A stretch of DNA of 64,000 nt, taken from contig NZ_FOQI01000019.1 of the NCBI RefSeq assembly GCF_900113705.1, positions 1 to 64,000 of the forward strand. Direction: 5' to 3'. The position numbers and the translations under genes were made by a program. The notes under the pieces were generated by a model. That model was not told where the DNA came from and did no database searches. It worked only from the letters and a program-made list of their open reading frames with translations. This DNA is from Collimonas sp. OK307. Its GTDB lineage: Bacteria; Pseudomonadota; Gammaproteobacteria; Burkholderiales; Burkholderiaceae_D. Shown piece after piece: positions 35,448 to 43,554 of the stretch. Positions within the stretch are counted from its first letter, which is position 1. Every line of letters begins with the position of its first letter.

Positions 35448-36254
35448 TCAGATTTTGGTGGGAGGAGAGACAACAGGTTTGCAATCTTTTTTTGTCATCC
35501 GTCCCGACTCGCCGCCAAGCGCCAGTTCTTTCAGTTTCGTCAGGTCGAGGATCTGCAAATCCCGCTTGTCGACCGCGATCCAGCCTTGCGCCCTGAAGTG
35601 GGACAAGAGACGGCTGATACTTTCGATGGTTAGTCCAAGGTAATTGCCGATATCCTCGCGCGACATACGCAATTGGAAGCTGGTCGAGGAATAGCCGCGC
35701 GCCATGTAGCGGGAAGAAAGGTTGACCAGGAAAGCCGCAAACCGCTGCTCGGCGCGCATATTTCCGAGCAGCAGCATGATGTTTTGATCACGCGTGATTT
35801 CCTGGCTCATGATCCGATGGAAATGATGCAACAGGGTCGGGATATGGCTGAATAACTCTTCCAGTCGCGCAAACGGAATCTCGCAGACTTCGCTGTCTTC
35901 CAGCGCCACGGCATCGCAGTGGTGAAGATCGGAACTGATGGCATCCATGCCAAGCAATTCGCCGGCCATCTGGAAACCGGTGATCTGCTGTTCACCGCCA
36001 TTGTTTATATGGCAAGTTTTGAAGTGCCCGAAACGAATCGCGTAGAGGTTTTTAAACGGATCACCCATCCGGTACAAACGTTGGTCGCGCAAGATGCGCT
36101 GTCCGCGTCCGATGATCTCGTCGAGGCGCGTCATGTCGGCGCTGTCCAGCCCCATCGGCAGGCATAGCTGGTGCAAGCTGCAACCTGCGCAGCTGGCTTT
36201 TAATACCGGAATGTTCAAAAGCGGCGACGCCACTCTGGCAAACGGCGTATTCAT
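35448..36254 (-). CDS. Fnr/Anr-type oxygen-sensing regulator (copy 2)
   Basis: The 268-residue Crp/Fnr protein has Cys 22, 25, 31 and 113, the four Fnr cluster ligands, and the same ESISR recognition helix as copy 1. Sequence identity with copy 1 is high throughout; it differs by a longer, Lys- and Ser-rich C-terminal tail (about 15 residues). It is convergent with the Pat-like gene and divergent from the BON gene. A perfect Fnr box lies 170 bp upstream, so either auto- or cross-regulation is possible. Confidence 0.92.
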   Translation of the reverse strand: MNTPFARVASPLLNIPVLKASCAGCSLHQLCLPMGLDSADMTRLDEIIGRGQRILRDQRLYRMGDPFKNLYAIRFGHFKTCHINNGGEQQITGFQMAGELLGMDAISSDLHHCDAVALEDSEVCEIPFARLEELFSHIPTLLHHFHRIMSQEITRDQNIMLLLGNMRAEQRFAAFLVNLSSRYMARGYSSTSFQLRMSREDIGNYLGLTIESISRLLSHFRAQGWIAVDKRDLQILDLTKLKELALGGESGRMTKKDCKPVVSPPTKI

Positions 36255-36423
36255 AGTCTTGGGTTAACTCCGCATTGATGGTTGGCTGGCTATCGATTCC
36301 CCGCGCGTGCGCACGGGAGGACGCGCCATATCGGTATCTTGTTGCTGAATGTACACCCTATGCAAGAGATATACAAATGACGGCAGATATGAATATGAAA
36401 CGGCGGTCGTTGCAGGGGATTTC

Positions 36424-36437
36424 TTGATGTGCATCAA
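36424..36437. promoter_or_regulatory. Perfect Fnr/Anr box between fnr copy 2 and the BON gene
   Basis: TTGATGTGCATCAA is perfect. On the plus strand TATGAT at 36459-36464 (5 of 6 matches to TATAAT) gives an implied start at 36471, 40.5 bp from the box centre, in line with class II activation of the BON gene. The rest of the 255-bp gap has no other clear feature. Confidence 0.85.
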
Positions 36438-36509
36438 AACCTCATTCCTTGCCTTATTTATGATGGTTGTCAGAACGCGTGTTTTTGAAGCCAGTAACGG
36501 AGAGAAGAG

Positions 36510-37160
36510 ATGAAAAGCGATCGTCAGTTAAAACAGGAAGTCATGGATGAGCTGGAGTGGGATCCGTCTGTCAAGGATATCGAGATCGGGGTCGAGGTGA
36601 AAGACGGTGTGGTGACGCTGACCGGGCACGTAGATAGTCATGCCGAGAAGTACGCAGCTGAGCGTGCGGCGTTGCGCATTGCCGGCGTCAAGGGAATTGC
36701 AGTGGAAATCGACGTATGGTTACCTGGTCCAAATGAGCGTAACGATGCCGATGTCGCGCGCGCCGCGGAATTGGCATTGGAGTGGAACGTATTGATCCCA
36801 AAGGACCAGGTCAAAGTCATGGTTGAAGATGGATGGGTGACGCTGAGCGGTGAACTGGAGCGTGATTATCAGCGCGTGGCGGCAGAAAATGTCATACGTA
36901 ACCTGATGGGCGTCACCGGAATCAGTAATCAGATCCTGGTCAAGTCAGCCGTGTTACCCGCAGACGTCAAGGTCAAGATCGAGGCCGCGCTGCAGCGGCG
37001 CGCTCATATAGAAACACAACGCATCACGGTGGTAGTCAACGGCGACCAGGTGACCCTTACCGGCCCGGTGCGTTCGTGGTCGGAACGCTACGCAGCGTTA
37101 CAGGCAGCAGCGGCGGCGCCGGGTGTGGTGCGGGTTGTCGACAAGATGATGATTGCCTAG
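36510..37160 (+). CDS. Triple BON-domain protein
   Basis: The 216-residue protein consists of three consecutive BON domains (about 5-65, 76-143 and 150-215), each with a G-V-x-L-x-G type strand such as GVVTLTGHVDS and GWVTLSGELE. BON domains bind phospholipids or lipid-associated ligands; periplasmic OsmY has two. No signal peptide is present, so this one appears cytoplasmic, as in stress-associated BON proteins found beside usp genes. It follows an Fnr box and ends at a terminator. Confidence 0.88.
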   Translation: MKSDRQLKQEVMDELEWDPSVKDIEIGVEVKDGVVTLTGHVDSHAEKYAAERAALRIAGVKGIAVEIDVWLPGPNERNDADVARAAELALEWNVLIPKDQVKVMVEDGWVTLSGELERDYQRVAAENVIRNLMGVTGISNQILVKSAVLPADVKVKIEAALQRRAHIETQRITVVVNGDQVTLTGPVRSWSERYAALQAAAAAPGVVRVVDKMMIA

Positions 37161-37175
37161 CTCCGCTATTGTTAT

Positions 37176-37219
37176 AAAGCGCGTTGTCAGCCATGCGTCG
37201 GCGGCAACGCGCTTTTTCT
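37176..37219. terminator. Bidirectional terminator between BON and usp genes
   Basis: AAAGCGCGTTG pairs with CAACGCGCTTT around an 18-base loop, followed by TTTTTCTTTC on the plus strand. It lies between two convergent genes and can stop both. Confidence 0.8.
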
Positions 37220-37220
37220 T

Positions 37221-38069
37221 TCAATGGAACATCAACACCGGCACCGTCATCGAAGCCAGGACAGTGCGCGTCACTCCTCCCAGCAATATTTCGCGGAAGC
37301 GGGTATGGCCATAGCCGCCCATGACGATCAGGTCGGCGCCGAAATCGGCAGCGTGCGACAAGAGCGCGTTGCCGACATCGATATCGGCCGGGATCTTTTG
37401 TTCCGTTACCTCGAGTTTGATACCGTGGCGCGCCAGGTAAATGGCGATGTCGGCTCCCGGCTGTTCGCCGTGGGCGTCGGCCGGCCTGCCGGTGTCAAGC
37501 ACCAGTACCCGGACCAGATCGGCCTGTTGCAGCAACGGAATCGATGCGCTGACAGCGCGCGTTGCCTCCATGCTGCCGTCCCAGGCAAGCAGCACCCTTT
37601 TGCCGACCTGAGGGAAATGACCTGCATAGGGGACGATCAGTACCGGCCTGCCTGAATTCATCAGCACATATTCTTGGAAGTCGGCACGTAGCAGCGGCGA
37701 GTAGTCAGCTGGATTGACCTGGCCGATCACCACCAGGTCGCTGTAGCGCGCCTGCAAAACCAGGCCCGTGCCGGCGTCCTCCTCGATCAGGCGTTTTTCG
37801 AAGGACTTGACGTCCATCTTCCAGGCAGAGGATTCAAATTCCGCTAACAGACTTTCAGCATGCTCGCGCAGATCGTTTAGCGCGGAGCCGAGAAGAGCCA
37901 AATTGCTGTCTCCGATTACTCCCGGCATGAAGAATTGCGGCGCAACGCCGGTAGCTGCGGCGCCGATCAGATGCGCGTTGTACTTTTGCGCAAGCAAAGC
38001 GGCGATCCTGATTTGTTCATGAGCGCGCCTGGATTCATCCACGTGCACAAGTATGGTTCGATATTCCAT
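37221..38069 (-). CDS. Tandem-domain universal stress protein
   Basis: At 282 residues this is a double Usp. The first half starts RTILVHVDESRRAHEQ. The second half starts KRVLLAWDGSMEATRA and ends with the nucleotide loop GGYGHTRFREILLGGVTRTVL, where the usual GS before the last part is GG. It lies 63 bp downstream of the TraR/DksA-like gene on the same strand and is probably cotranscribed with it from the Fnr-box promoter at 38564. Confidence 0.9.
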   Translation of the reverse strand: MEYRTILVHVDESRRAHEQIRIAALLAQKYNAHLIGAAATGVAPQFFMPGVIGDSNLALLGSALNDLREHAESLLAEFESSAWKMDVKSFEKRLIEEDAGTGLVLQARYSDLVVIGQVNPADYSPLLRADFQEYVLMNSGRPVLIVPYAGHFPQVGKRVLLAWDGSMEATRAVSASIPLLQQADLVRVLVLDTGRPADAHGEQPGADIAIYLARHGIKLEVTEQKIPADIDVGNALLSHAADFGADLIVMGGYGHTRFREILLGGVTRTVLASMTVPVLMFH

Positions 38070-38132
38070 GTGATATCCCTCCGGTTGATCAATGCAGAAA
38101 ACTTGATTCTTTAAAAAATTAAAGAGGCAAAT

Positions 38133-38471
38133 TCATGAGTTGGGTTCCAAGCCCTGTCGTTGACTGCTTTCCAGAGCAGCCTGGCATGACTGGCATCGTT
38201 CTGCGGTCGGATGCAGGCGTAGCCGTTGTGGCGCGATAACCGCCCCGCATGCAAGGCAGTTGCCGTAGGTGCGCGTTTTGATACGTTGTAGCGCGGCCTG
38301 GATTTTGTTCGGCTCTGCCGACTTGTTGCGGAGCAAAGCAATTTCGGCAGCGCTGAGCAACCCTGTCATCGCGCCGGCCTGGCACCGTTGCGAGCGGATT
38401 GTCGCGACTATATATTTGCGTCGCCGCTGCAACTGGGTTTCGAGTTGTCTTGCCAAGCTGAAAGAGATCAT
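38133..38471 (-). CDS. TraR/DksA-family zinc-finger regulator
   Basis: The 112-residue protein has a coiled-coil-like N-terminal half and a four-cysteine zinc finger at Cys 72, 75, 93 and 96 (CLACG...CQSC), the DksA/TraR signature. It is shorter than DksA, so like TraR it may bind in the RNA polymerase secondary channel and mimic ppGpp effects. A GGAG ribosome-binding site supports MISFSLAR as the start; longer in-frame starts begin in or near the promoter. It is divergent from the acyl-CoA synthetase gene across a perfect Fnr box. Confidence 0.85.
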   Translation of the reverse strand: MISFSLARQLETQLQRRRKYIVATIRSQRCQAGAMTGLLSAAEIALLRNKSAEPNKIQAALQRIKTRTYGNCLACGAVIAPQRLRLHPTAERCQSCQAALESSQRQGLEPNS

Positions 38472-38563
38472 TTTTGCTCCGTTCGTAAATAACGAATGTC
38501 CGTACATGGCGCGATCCCCCACGAACGACTGCTTTCAGCATAACAATGGCTTGGTGGAAAAAT

Positions 38564-38577
38564 TTGATCCATATCAA
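38564..38577. promoter_or_regulatory. Perfect Fnr/Anr box between traR-like and acyl-CoA synthetase genes
   Basis: TTGATCCATATCAA is perfect. On the plus strand TAGACT at 38600-38605 is exactly at -10 for a class II start at 38612. On the minus strand TATGCT (38537-38542) gives a start at 38530, 40.5 bp from the centre. One box could therefore activate both directions. Confidence 0.85.
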
Positions 38578-38645
38578 CTCAACCGGAAACAGTTGTAATT
38601 AGACTTGTTTAATGGGCGCAGCAACAAAAAGGATCAGGAAACCTC

Positions 38646-40529
38646 ATGAAAACCGCTATTGCAGCTAATTTTATGAAAATGGCAACGCTTGGAGACTTGT
38701 TTGACTGGCGAGTCGGGGAGACTCCAGAGAACGAGGCATATCGTCACTTCAATTCAGAGTCAGGGCGCTGGCACTCCCATACCTGGGCGCAAATCGGCGA
38801 GCGCGTCAGGATCTGGCGCAGCGCGCTGACGGCGTCACGTCTGCCCTCGGAGGCACGAGTGGCTGTATTGCTGCCGAATGGTCTGGATGCTGTCTGCATC
38901 GACCAGGCGAGCCTGGCGCTGGGCCTGATTCCCGTGCCGATGCACGCGCTCGACAATCCGGCCAGCATCGCCTACATCATCAAGGATTGCGATGCCTCGA
39001 TGCTGGTGCTGTCGACCCGTGCGCAGTGGGAAGCGATTGCAGCGGTCGGGGAAACCATGCCTTTTTTGAAGCTGGTATTGGTGGTAGACGATGGAAATTT
39101 CGACAATCACTACGCGTCGGCTCCTGTTCATGGCGTGGTGGTTGCTTTAGCTACCTGGCTGGCCGGCGGCGCACTACCCAACAACATACGCAGGCCGCCG
39201 GTATCGGGCGGCGCCCTGGCGGCGATCGTCTATACCTCGGGAACTACCGGCAAACCTAAGGGTGTCATGCTGACCCACAACAATGTACTGTCGAATATCC
39301 AGGCGGTGATGGCGCGGGTCGAGGTGCGCTCGTCCGATGTGTTCCTGTCGTTCCTGCCGCTATCGCACACTTTCGAGCGCACCGTCGGATATTACCTGCC
39401 GGTTGCGGCCGGCAGCTGCGTCGCTTACGCGCGGTCGGTGGCGCAGATTCCTGAAGATCTGGCGACGATCCGGCCGACGGTATTGGTTTCGGTGCCGAGA
39501 ATCTATGAACGGGCTCACGTGAAATTGCAGGGAAAGCTTGCCGAATCCGGTTATTTGACGCGACGTCTTTTCGCGTTGACGCAAGCGATCGGCTGGCGGC
39601 GTTTTTGCCGAAGCCAGCAGTTACCTTGCAACGGCGCTTCCCCGGGTTGGCTGGATCAGTTGTTGTACCCTGCCTTGCGATTGCTGGTGGCGCGCAAGGT
39701 GCTGGCGCAGTTCGGCGGGCGCTTGCGTGTCGCAGTATGCGGCGGTGCACCTTTATCGCAGGCGGTGGCAGAATGCTTTCTGGCGCTGGGTTTGCCATTG
39801 GTGCAGGGATACGGCATGACAGAAACATCGCCGGTGATATCCTGCAATACGCCGTCCGACAATTGGCCGGCCACGGTTGGCAAGCCGCTGGAAGGCGTCA
39901 GGGTGCGTATCGGCGAGAACAGCGAGTTGCAGGTGCGCGGCGGCGGTGTCATGGCCGGATATTGGAAACGCCCGGACGACACCGCCAACGCAATGACCGA
40001 CGACGGCTGGTTGCGCACCGGCGATCAGGCGGCGATGGAAGGTGGGCGCATTCGCATCATCGGCAGGATCAAGGAGATTATCGTCACTTCAACCGGCGAG
40101 AAAATTGCGCCGGCGGATCTGGAATTGGCGATCACGGCCGATCCGCTATTCGAGCAAGCATTCGTGATTGGCGACAACCGCCCGTTCATCGCCGCTTTTG
40201 TTGTACCTGGCCGTAGCGGCCTGGATACGCTGCTGCAGCAACTTGAGCTTGGTGCCGGCGAAAGCGTCAATCTGGATTCTGCGTCAATACAGACTGCCGT
40301 TTTGCAGAGAATTCAAGCAGCAAGCAAGCACTTTCCCAGTTATGCGGTGCCGCGGGTTGTCCGGGTCACGATGGAGCCATGGTCGTTGCTGAACGGGCTG
40401 ATGACGCCGACACTCAAACTCAAACGCAATGCCTTGCTTGCGCATTTTCACACCGAGATTGACGATATTTACGCGCAGCGTACGCCAGCCCAGATAATAG
40501 ATGAGGCCGTACAAGCAGTCGTCAACTAA
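38646..40529 (+). CDS. AMP-forming long-chain acyl-CoA synthetase-like
   Basis: The 627-residue ANL-superfamily enzyme has the AMP-binding motif YTSGTTGKPKG at about residues 196-206, GYGMTETSPV, and the A8-type TGDQAAMEGGRIRIIGRIKE, resembling long-chain fatty acyl-CoA synthetases (AMP-forming). The late catalytic lysine lies in PTLKLKRNALL. It follows an Fnr box and is convergent with acetate kinase: the two stop codons overlap by 4 bp. The chain length is unknown. Confidence 0.85.
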   Translation: MKTAIAANFMKMATLGDLFDWRVGETPENEAYRHFNSESGRWHSHTWAQIGERVRIWRSALTASRLPSEARVAVLLPNGLDAVCIDQASLALGLIPVPMHALDNPASIAYIIKDCDASMLVLSTRAQWEAIAAVGETMPFLKLVLVVDDGNFDNHYASAPVHGVVVALATWLAGGALPNNIRRPPVSGGALAAIVYTSGTTGKPKGVMLTHNNVLSNIQAVMARVEVRSSDVFLSFLPLSHTFERTVGYYLPVAAGSCVAYARSVAQIPEDLATIRPTVLVSVPRIYERAHVKLQGKLAESGYLTRRLFALTQAIGWRRFCRSQQLPCNGASPGWLDQLLYPALRLLVARKVLAQFGGRLRVAVCGGAPLSQAVAECFLALGLPLVQGYGMTETSPVISCNTPSDNWPATVGKPLEGVRVRIGENSELQVRGGGVMAGYWKRPDDTANAMTDDGWLRTGDQAAMEGGRIRIIGRIKEIIVTSTGEKIAPADLELAITADPLFEQAFVIGDNRPFIAAFVVPGRSGLDTLLQQLELGAGESVNLDSASIQTAVLQRIQAASKHFPSYAVPRVVRVTMEPWSLLNGLMTPTLKLKRNALLAHFHTEIDDIYAQRTPAQIIDEAVQAVVN

Positions 40530-41767
40530 GAATCGAGCATGACTAGCGCGTGCCGGGCTGCGATCCATTCTTCGTTGGTGGCCTCGACGGCGACTGCGAC
40601 CCTGCTGGCATGTGCGGATATCAATGGCGCGTTGCGTTGATTGGCACTGCCTTCCAGGTGTACGCCAAGAAACTCCAGGTCACGGCAAACGCGGCGGCGA
40701 ATCTCCGCACTGTGTTCACCGACACCGGCCGTAAACACCAGTAAATCGAGGCCGCCCAATACGGCGGTCAATGCACCGATTTCGCGGACGATACGACGCA
40801 CGTACAAGGCGAGTGCGGCGCGCACCTGGTCACCGACGGCATCGTCCCGTTGCTCTTGCGCGAATAGGATCGGCGGATCGGCAGAAACACCGGAGACCCC
40901 AAGCAAGCCTGATTCGTGGTACAGCAAGTGCGCTACTTGTTCCAGGCTTAATTTTTCGATCTCCATCAGGTAAATTACCGCGCCCGCGTCGAGTGCGCCG
41001 CAGCGGGTGCCCATCATCAACCCATCCAGTGCAGAAAATCCCATTGTGGTGGCGACGCTGCGCAGATCTTGCATTGCGCACAGGCTGGCTCCGCTACCCA
41101 GGTGGGCCGCAATGACACGGTCGTGCGCCGCAGCGCCGAAACGCTCATCCAGCGCCACCGACAGGTATTCATAGGACAAGCCATGAAATCCATAGCGGCG
41201 CAAGCCGCGCTCCCACAGCGCGTATGGCAGTGGCAGCATTTGTTCGACCGGCGGCAGCGTGTGATGGAAGGCGGTATCGAAGCAGGCGACCTGAAGCAGG
41301 CCGGGCTGGCTGGTCAGCAGCACTTCGATGGCTTCCAGTGCAAACGGCTGATGCAAAGGAGCCAGTGGAATGTAATTCTTCAAATCCGCCAGCACTGTCG
41401 CATCAATCCTGGTCGGTGCGGAATACTTGCTGCCGCCGTGCACCACGCGATGCGCAACCGCGCACAAGCGGCGTGCGCCAAGATGCAGGCCAACCCGTTC
41501 GCGAATATGCATCAGCGCGGAATGATAAGGCTGTTGCGTGTCTAACGCCAGTGGTTCAGGTTCACCGCCAGTCTCGATATAACCTGGCTTGGCGCCGCCG
41601 ATGCCCTCGATTTTGCCTTTCCATTCAGCCTGTCGCGGCAGCGGAGCGCCGGTAGCATGGCTGACATCAAACAGCGCGAACTTGATGCTGGACGAACCGC
41701 AATTGAGCACCAGGATGAATCTTTCATTGTTATTGGCTGGCGTCACGGATTGGGCTGGGATATTCAT
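40526..41767 (-). CDS. ackA: Acetate kinase
   Basis: The 413-residue ASKHA-fold protein has FILVLNCGSSSIKFALFD at residues 17-34, the HRVVHGG segment, DTAFHHTLP, and VFTAGVGEHS, all AckA signatures. It converts acetyl phosphate plus ADP to acetate plus ATP, giving substrate-level ATP when respiration is limited. Its ATG overlaps the stop of the upstream MaoC-Pta gene as ATGA, so the pair is translationally coupled. The longer in-frame start lies inside that gene and is not used. Confidence 0.93.
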   Translation of the reverse strand: MNIPAQSVTPANNNERFILVLNCGSSSIKFALFDVSHATGAPLPRQAEWKGKIEGIGGAKPGYIETGGEPEPLALDTQQPYHSALMHIRERVGLHLGARRLCAVAHRVVHGGSKYSAPTRIDATVLADLKNYIPLAPLHQPFALEAIEVLLTSQPGLLQVACFDTAFHHTLPPVEQMLPLPYALWERGLRRYGFHGLSYEYLSVALDERFGAAAHDRVIAAHLGSGASLCAMQDLRSVATTMGFSALDGLMMGTRCGALDAGAVIYLMEIEKLSLEQVAHLLYHESGLLGVSGVSADPPILFAQEQRDDAVGDQVRAALALYVRRIVREIGALTAVLGGLDLLVFTAGVGEHSAEIRRRVCRDLEFLGVHLEGSANQRNAPLISAHASRVAVAVEATNEEWIAARHALVMLDS

Positions 41768-43206
41768 TGGGGATGGTCGCGATAATGGTGCGCCAGCATC
41801 AATGCGATGGCGCAAGAGGCGATGCGGGTCTCGCGCGAATCGGCCCGGCTGGTGAGGATGATCGGCACTTTGGCGCCAAGTACGATGCCAGCGCTGGCAG
41901 CGTCACTCAGATACTCGAGTTGTTTGGCCAGCATGTTGCCGCTTTCCAGATCTGGCACGATCAGGATGTCGGCGCGCCCGGCGACTTCCGATACGATGCC
42001 TTTGATGCGCGCGGCGGCGACCGATACCGCGTTGTCGAAAGCCAGGGGGCCATCGAGGATGGCGCCGGTAATCTGGCCGCGGTCAGCCATCTTGCACAAT
42101 ACGGCGGCATCCAGCGTTGCCCGCATGCTTGGGTTGACCGTTTCCACCGCCGCCAGGATCGCTACGCGCGGACAGGCGACCCCGATTACGTGCGCCAGGT
42201 CGATCGCATTACGCACGATGTCGACTTTGTCGTCCAGCGTGGGTTCAATATTGATGGCGGCATCGCTGATAATGAAAGGGCGTGGATACGCAGCGGTTTG
42301 CATCAGATAGCAATGACTGATGCGGCGCTTGGTACGCAGTCCGGCGGATGCCGCCAGCACAGCTGCCATCAATTCATCGGTATGCAGGCTACCTTTCATC
42401 AAAGCTTCAACTTCGCCTTTGCCTGCCATTTCGGCGGCGCGTGCCGCCGCCGCGTGGCTGTGCGGGACATCTTCAATGGCTATGCCGGTCAGGTCCAGGC
42501 CGGCAGCAGCGGCCACCGCTTCGAGTTTGGCGCGCGGCGCCACCAGCAACGGCTCGATCAAGCGCGCCTGGCGCGCGTCCAGCGCGGCCGATAAACTCAG
42601 TTCGTCGCAGGGGTGCACCACTGCGACGCGAATGGCGCTGAGCGGGCGTACGTGTTCAAGCAGCCGTTGTACCTTGTCACCGGAACTGATACGGACTTCC
42701 GGCAAGGTCGTTCTGGAATATACGATCTTTTCGCTGGGCGCGATGACGTCGGCATCGCCTTCGATCACGATCTTGCCATCCTGGTTGATACATGAGCAGC
42801 GCAGGCTGAGTCGCTTGTTGTCAGGCTCGCGCGCAGTCACCGTGACGCTGATGGTCAAGGTGTCGCCCACCCGCACCGGATGTAAGAATCGCAAGGTCTG
42901 GGCCAGATATACAGTGCCTGGCCCGGGCAGGCGGGTGCCCAGCACGGCAGAAATCAGCGCCGCTCCCCACATGCCATGGGCGATCACGCCATGGAACTGG
43001 GTGGATGCGGCGAATTCGGGATCGAGGTGCTGGGGATTGACGTCGCCAGACATGACGGCAAACAGCTGGATATCTTCGGTGCTCAACGTGCGTTCCATGG
43101 CGGCGCTGTCGCCGATGGAGATTTCATCGAAAGTCAGGTTGCGGAGCACCCGCAATTCATCGTGAAGCAAATTCTCGTGGGAAGTGGAGCGAACGGTATC
43201 GGTCAT
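41764..43206 (-). CDS. MaoC-phosphotransacetylase fusion
   Basis: The 480-residue protein combines an N-terminal MaoC-like enoyl-CoA hydratase domain (about 20-160, with SGDVNPQHLDPEFA and FHGVIAHGMWGA) and a C-terminal phosphate acetyl/butyryltransferase domain (about 185-475, with ISDAAINIEP and VPDLESGNMLAKQLEYL). It would transfer acyl groups from CoA to phosphate for the coupled acetate kinase. Start MTDTVRST is inside the upstream hydrophobic in-frame run, which is not coding. An Fnr box lies 105 bp upstream. Confidence 0.88.
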   Translation of the reverse strand: MTDTVRSTSHENLLHDELRVLRNLTFDEISIGDSAAMERTLSTEDIQLFAVMSGDVNPQHLDPEFAASTQFHGVIAHGMWGAALISAVLGTRLPGPGTVYLAQTLRFLHPVRVGDTLTISVTVTAREPDNKRLSLRCSCINQDGKIVIEGDADVIAPSEKIVYSRTTLPEVRISSGDKVQRLLEHVRPLSAIRVAVVHPCDELSLSAALDARQARLIEPLLVAPRAKLEAVAAAAGLDLTGIAIEDVPHSHAAAARAAEMAGKGEVEALMKGSLHTDELMAAVLAASAGLRTKRRISHCYLMQTAAYPRPFIISDAAINIEPTLDDKVDIVRNAIDLAHVIGVACPRVAILAAVETVNPSMRATLDAAVLCKMADRGQITGAILDGPLAFDNAVSVAAARIKGIVSEVAGRADILIVPDLESGNMLAKQLEYLSDAASAGIVLGAKVPIILTSRADSRETRIASCAIALMLAHHYRDHPQ

Positions 43207-43310
43207 GTTAGTCAAGAGTAGATTGAACGGGAGCCTGGTCGCAGACCAGACAGCGACGCTGCGGCTTATTCTAAGAATAACAATGATGCACAAGAAAAAT
43301 TTGATGCAAA

Positions 43311-43324
43311 TCAACTATACAGGA
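43311..43324. promoter_or_regulatory. Perfect Fnr/Anr box upstream of maoC-pta
   Basis: TTGATGCAAATCAA is perfect. On the minus strand CATCAT (43283-43288) stands at the class II -10 position for an implied start at 43276. Confidence 0.85.
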
Positions 43325-43383
43325 CAGCCCCAATACCTGGGTCACAGTGGGCGTGACGATAACCCCGGATGTTTCGGGGAAAT

Positions 43384-43397
43384 TTGATTCACATCAA
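43384..43397. promoter_or_regulatory. Perfect Fnr/Anr box upstream of the Cyc2-like operon
   Basis: TTGATTCACATCAA is perfect and identical to the ccoN box. TACGCT at 43420-43425 is exactly at the class II -10 position, implied start 43432, leaving a 120-base leader before the cytochrome gene. A second promoter lies further downstream. Confidence 0.82.
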
Positions 43398-43452
43398 GAA
43401 CCATGTTTGCCTGCGCGATTACGCTGATTGCACGCCGTTGGGGGAGGAACGG

Positions 43453-43494
43453 ATTAATTGACAAATGCTAAAAAAATACCTACTGTCAATTGAT
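43453..43494. promoter_or_regulatory. Inverted repeat overlapping the Cyc2-like operon promoter
   Basis: ATTAATTGACA (43453-43463) and TGTCAATTGAT (43484-43494) form inverted arms matching at 10 of 11 positions with a 20-bp spacer (centres 31 bp apart, about three helical turns). They cover the -35 and -10 elements of the sigma-70-type promoter listed separately, as expected for a repressor operator. The regulator is unknown. Confidence 0.5.
43458..43486 (+). promoter_or_regulatory. Sigma-70-type promoter of the Cyc2-like operon
   Basis: A consensus -35 TTGACA (43458-43463) is separated by 17 bp from TACTGT (43481-43486). This spacing is ideal and the -35 is perfect. It lies about 70 bp before the start codon. 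Confidence 0.55.
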
Positions 43495-43554
43495 TCGAAT
43501 GCGGTTCGGGCTTTGCAACAGTAGTTTTAAAAACTATGAAAGGGGCGGCTTGGG

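Noticed and set aside
38085-38110. TTGATCAA and TTGATTC near the start of the double usp gene, looking like an Fnr box
   Set aside because: The half sites are not separated by four bases, so the spacing does not fit Fnr; transcription from the traR-like promoter explains the gene.
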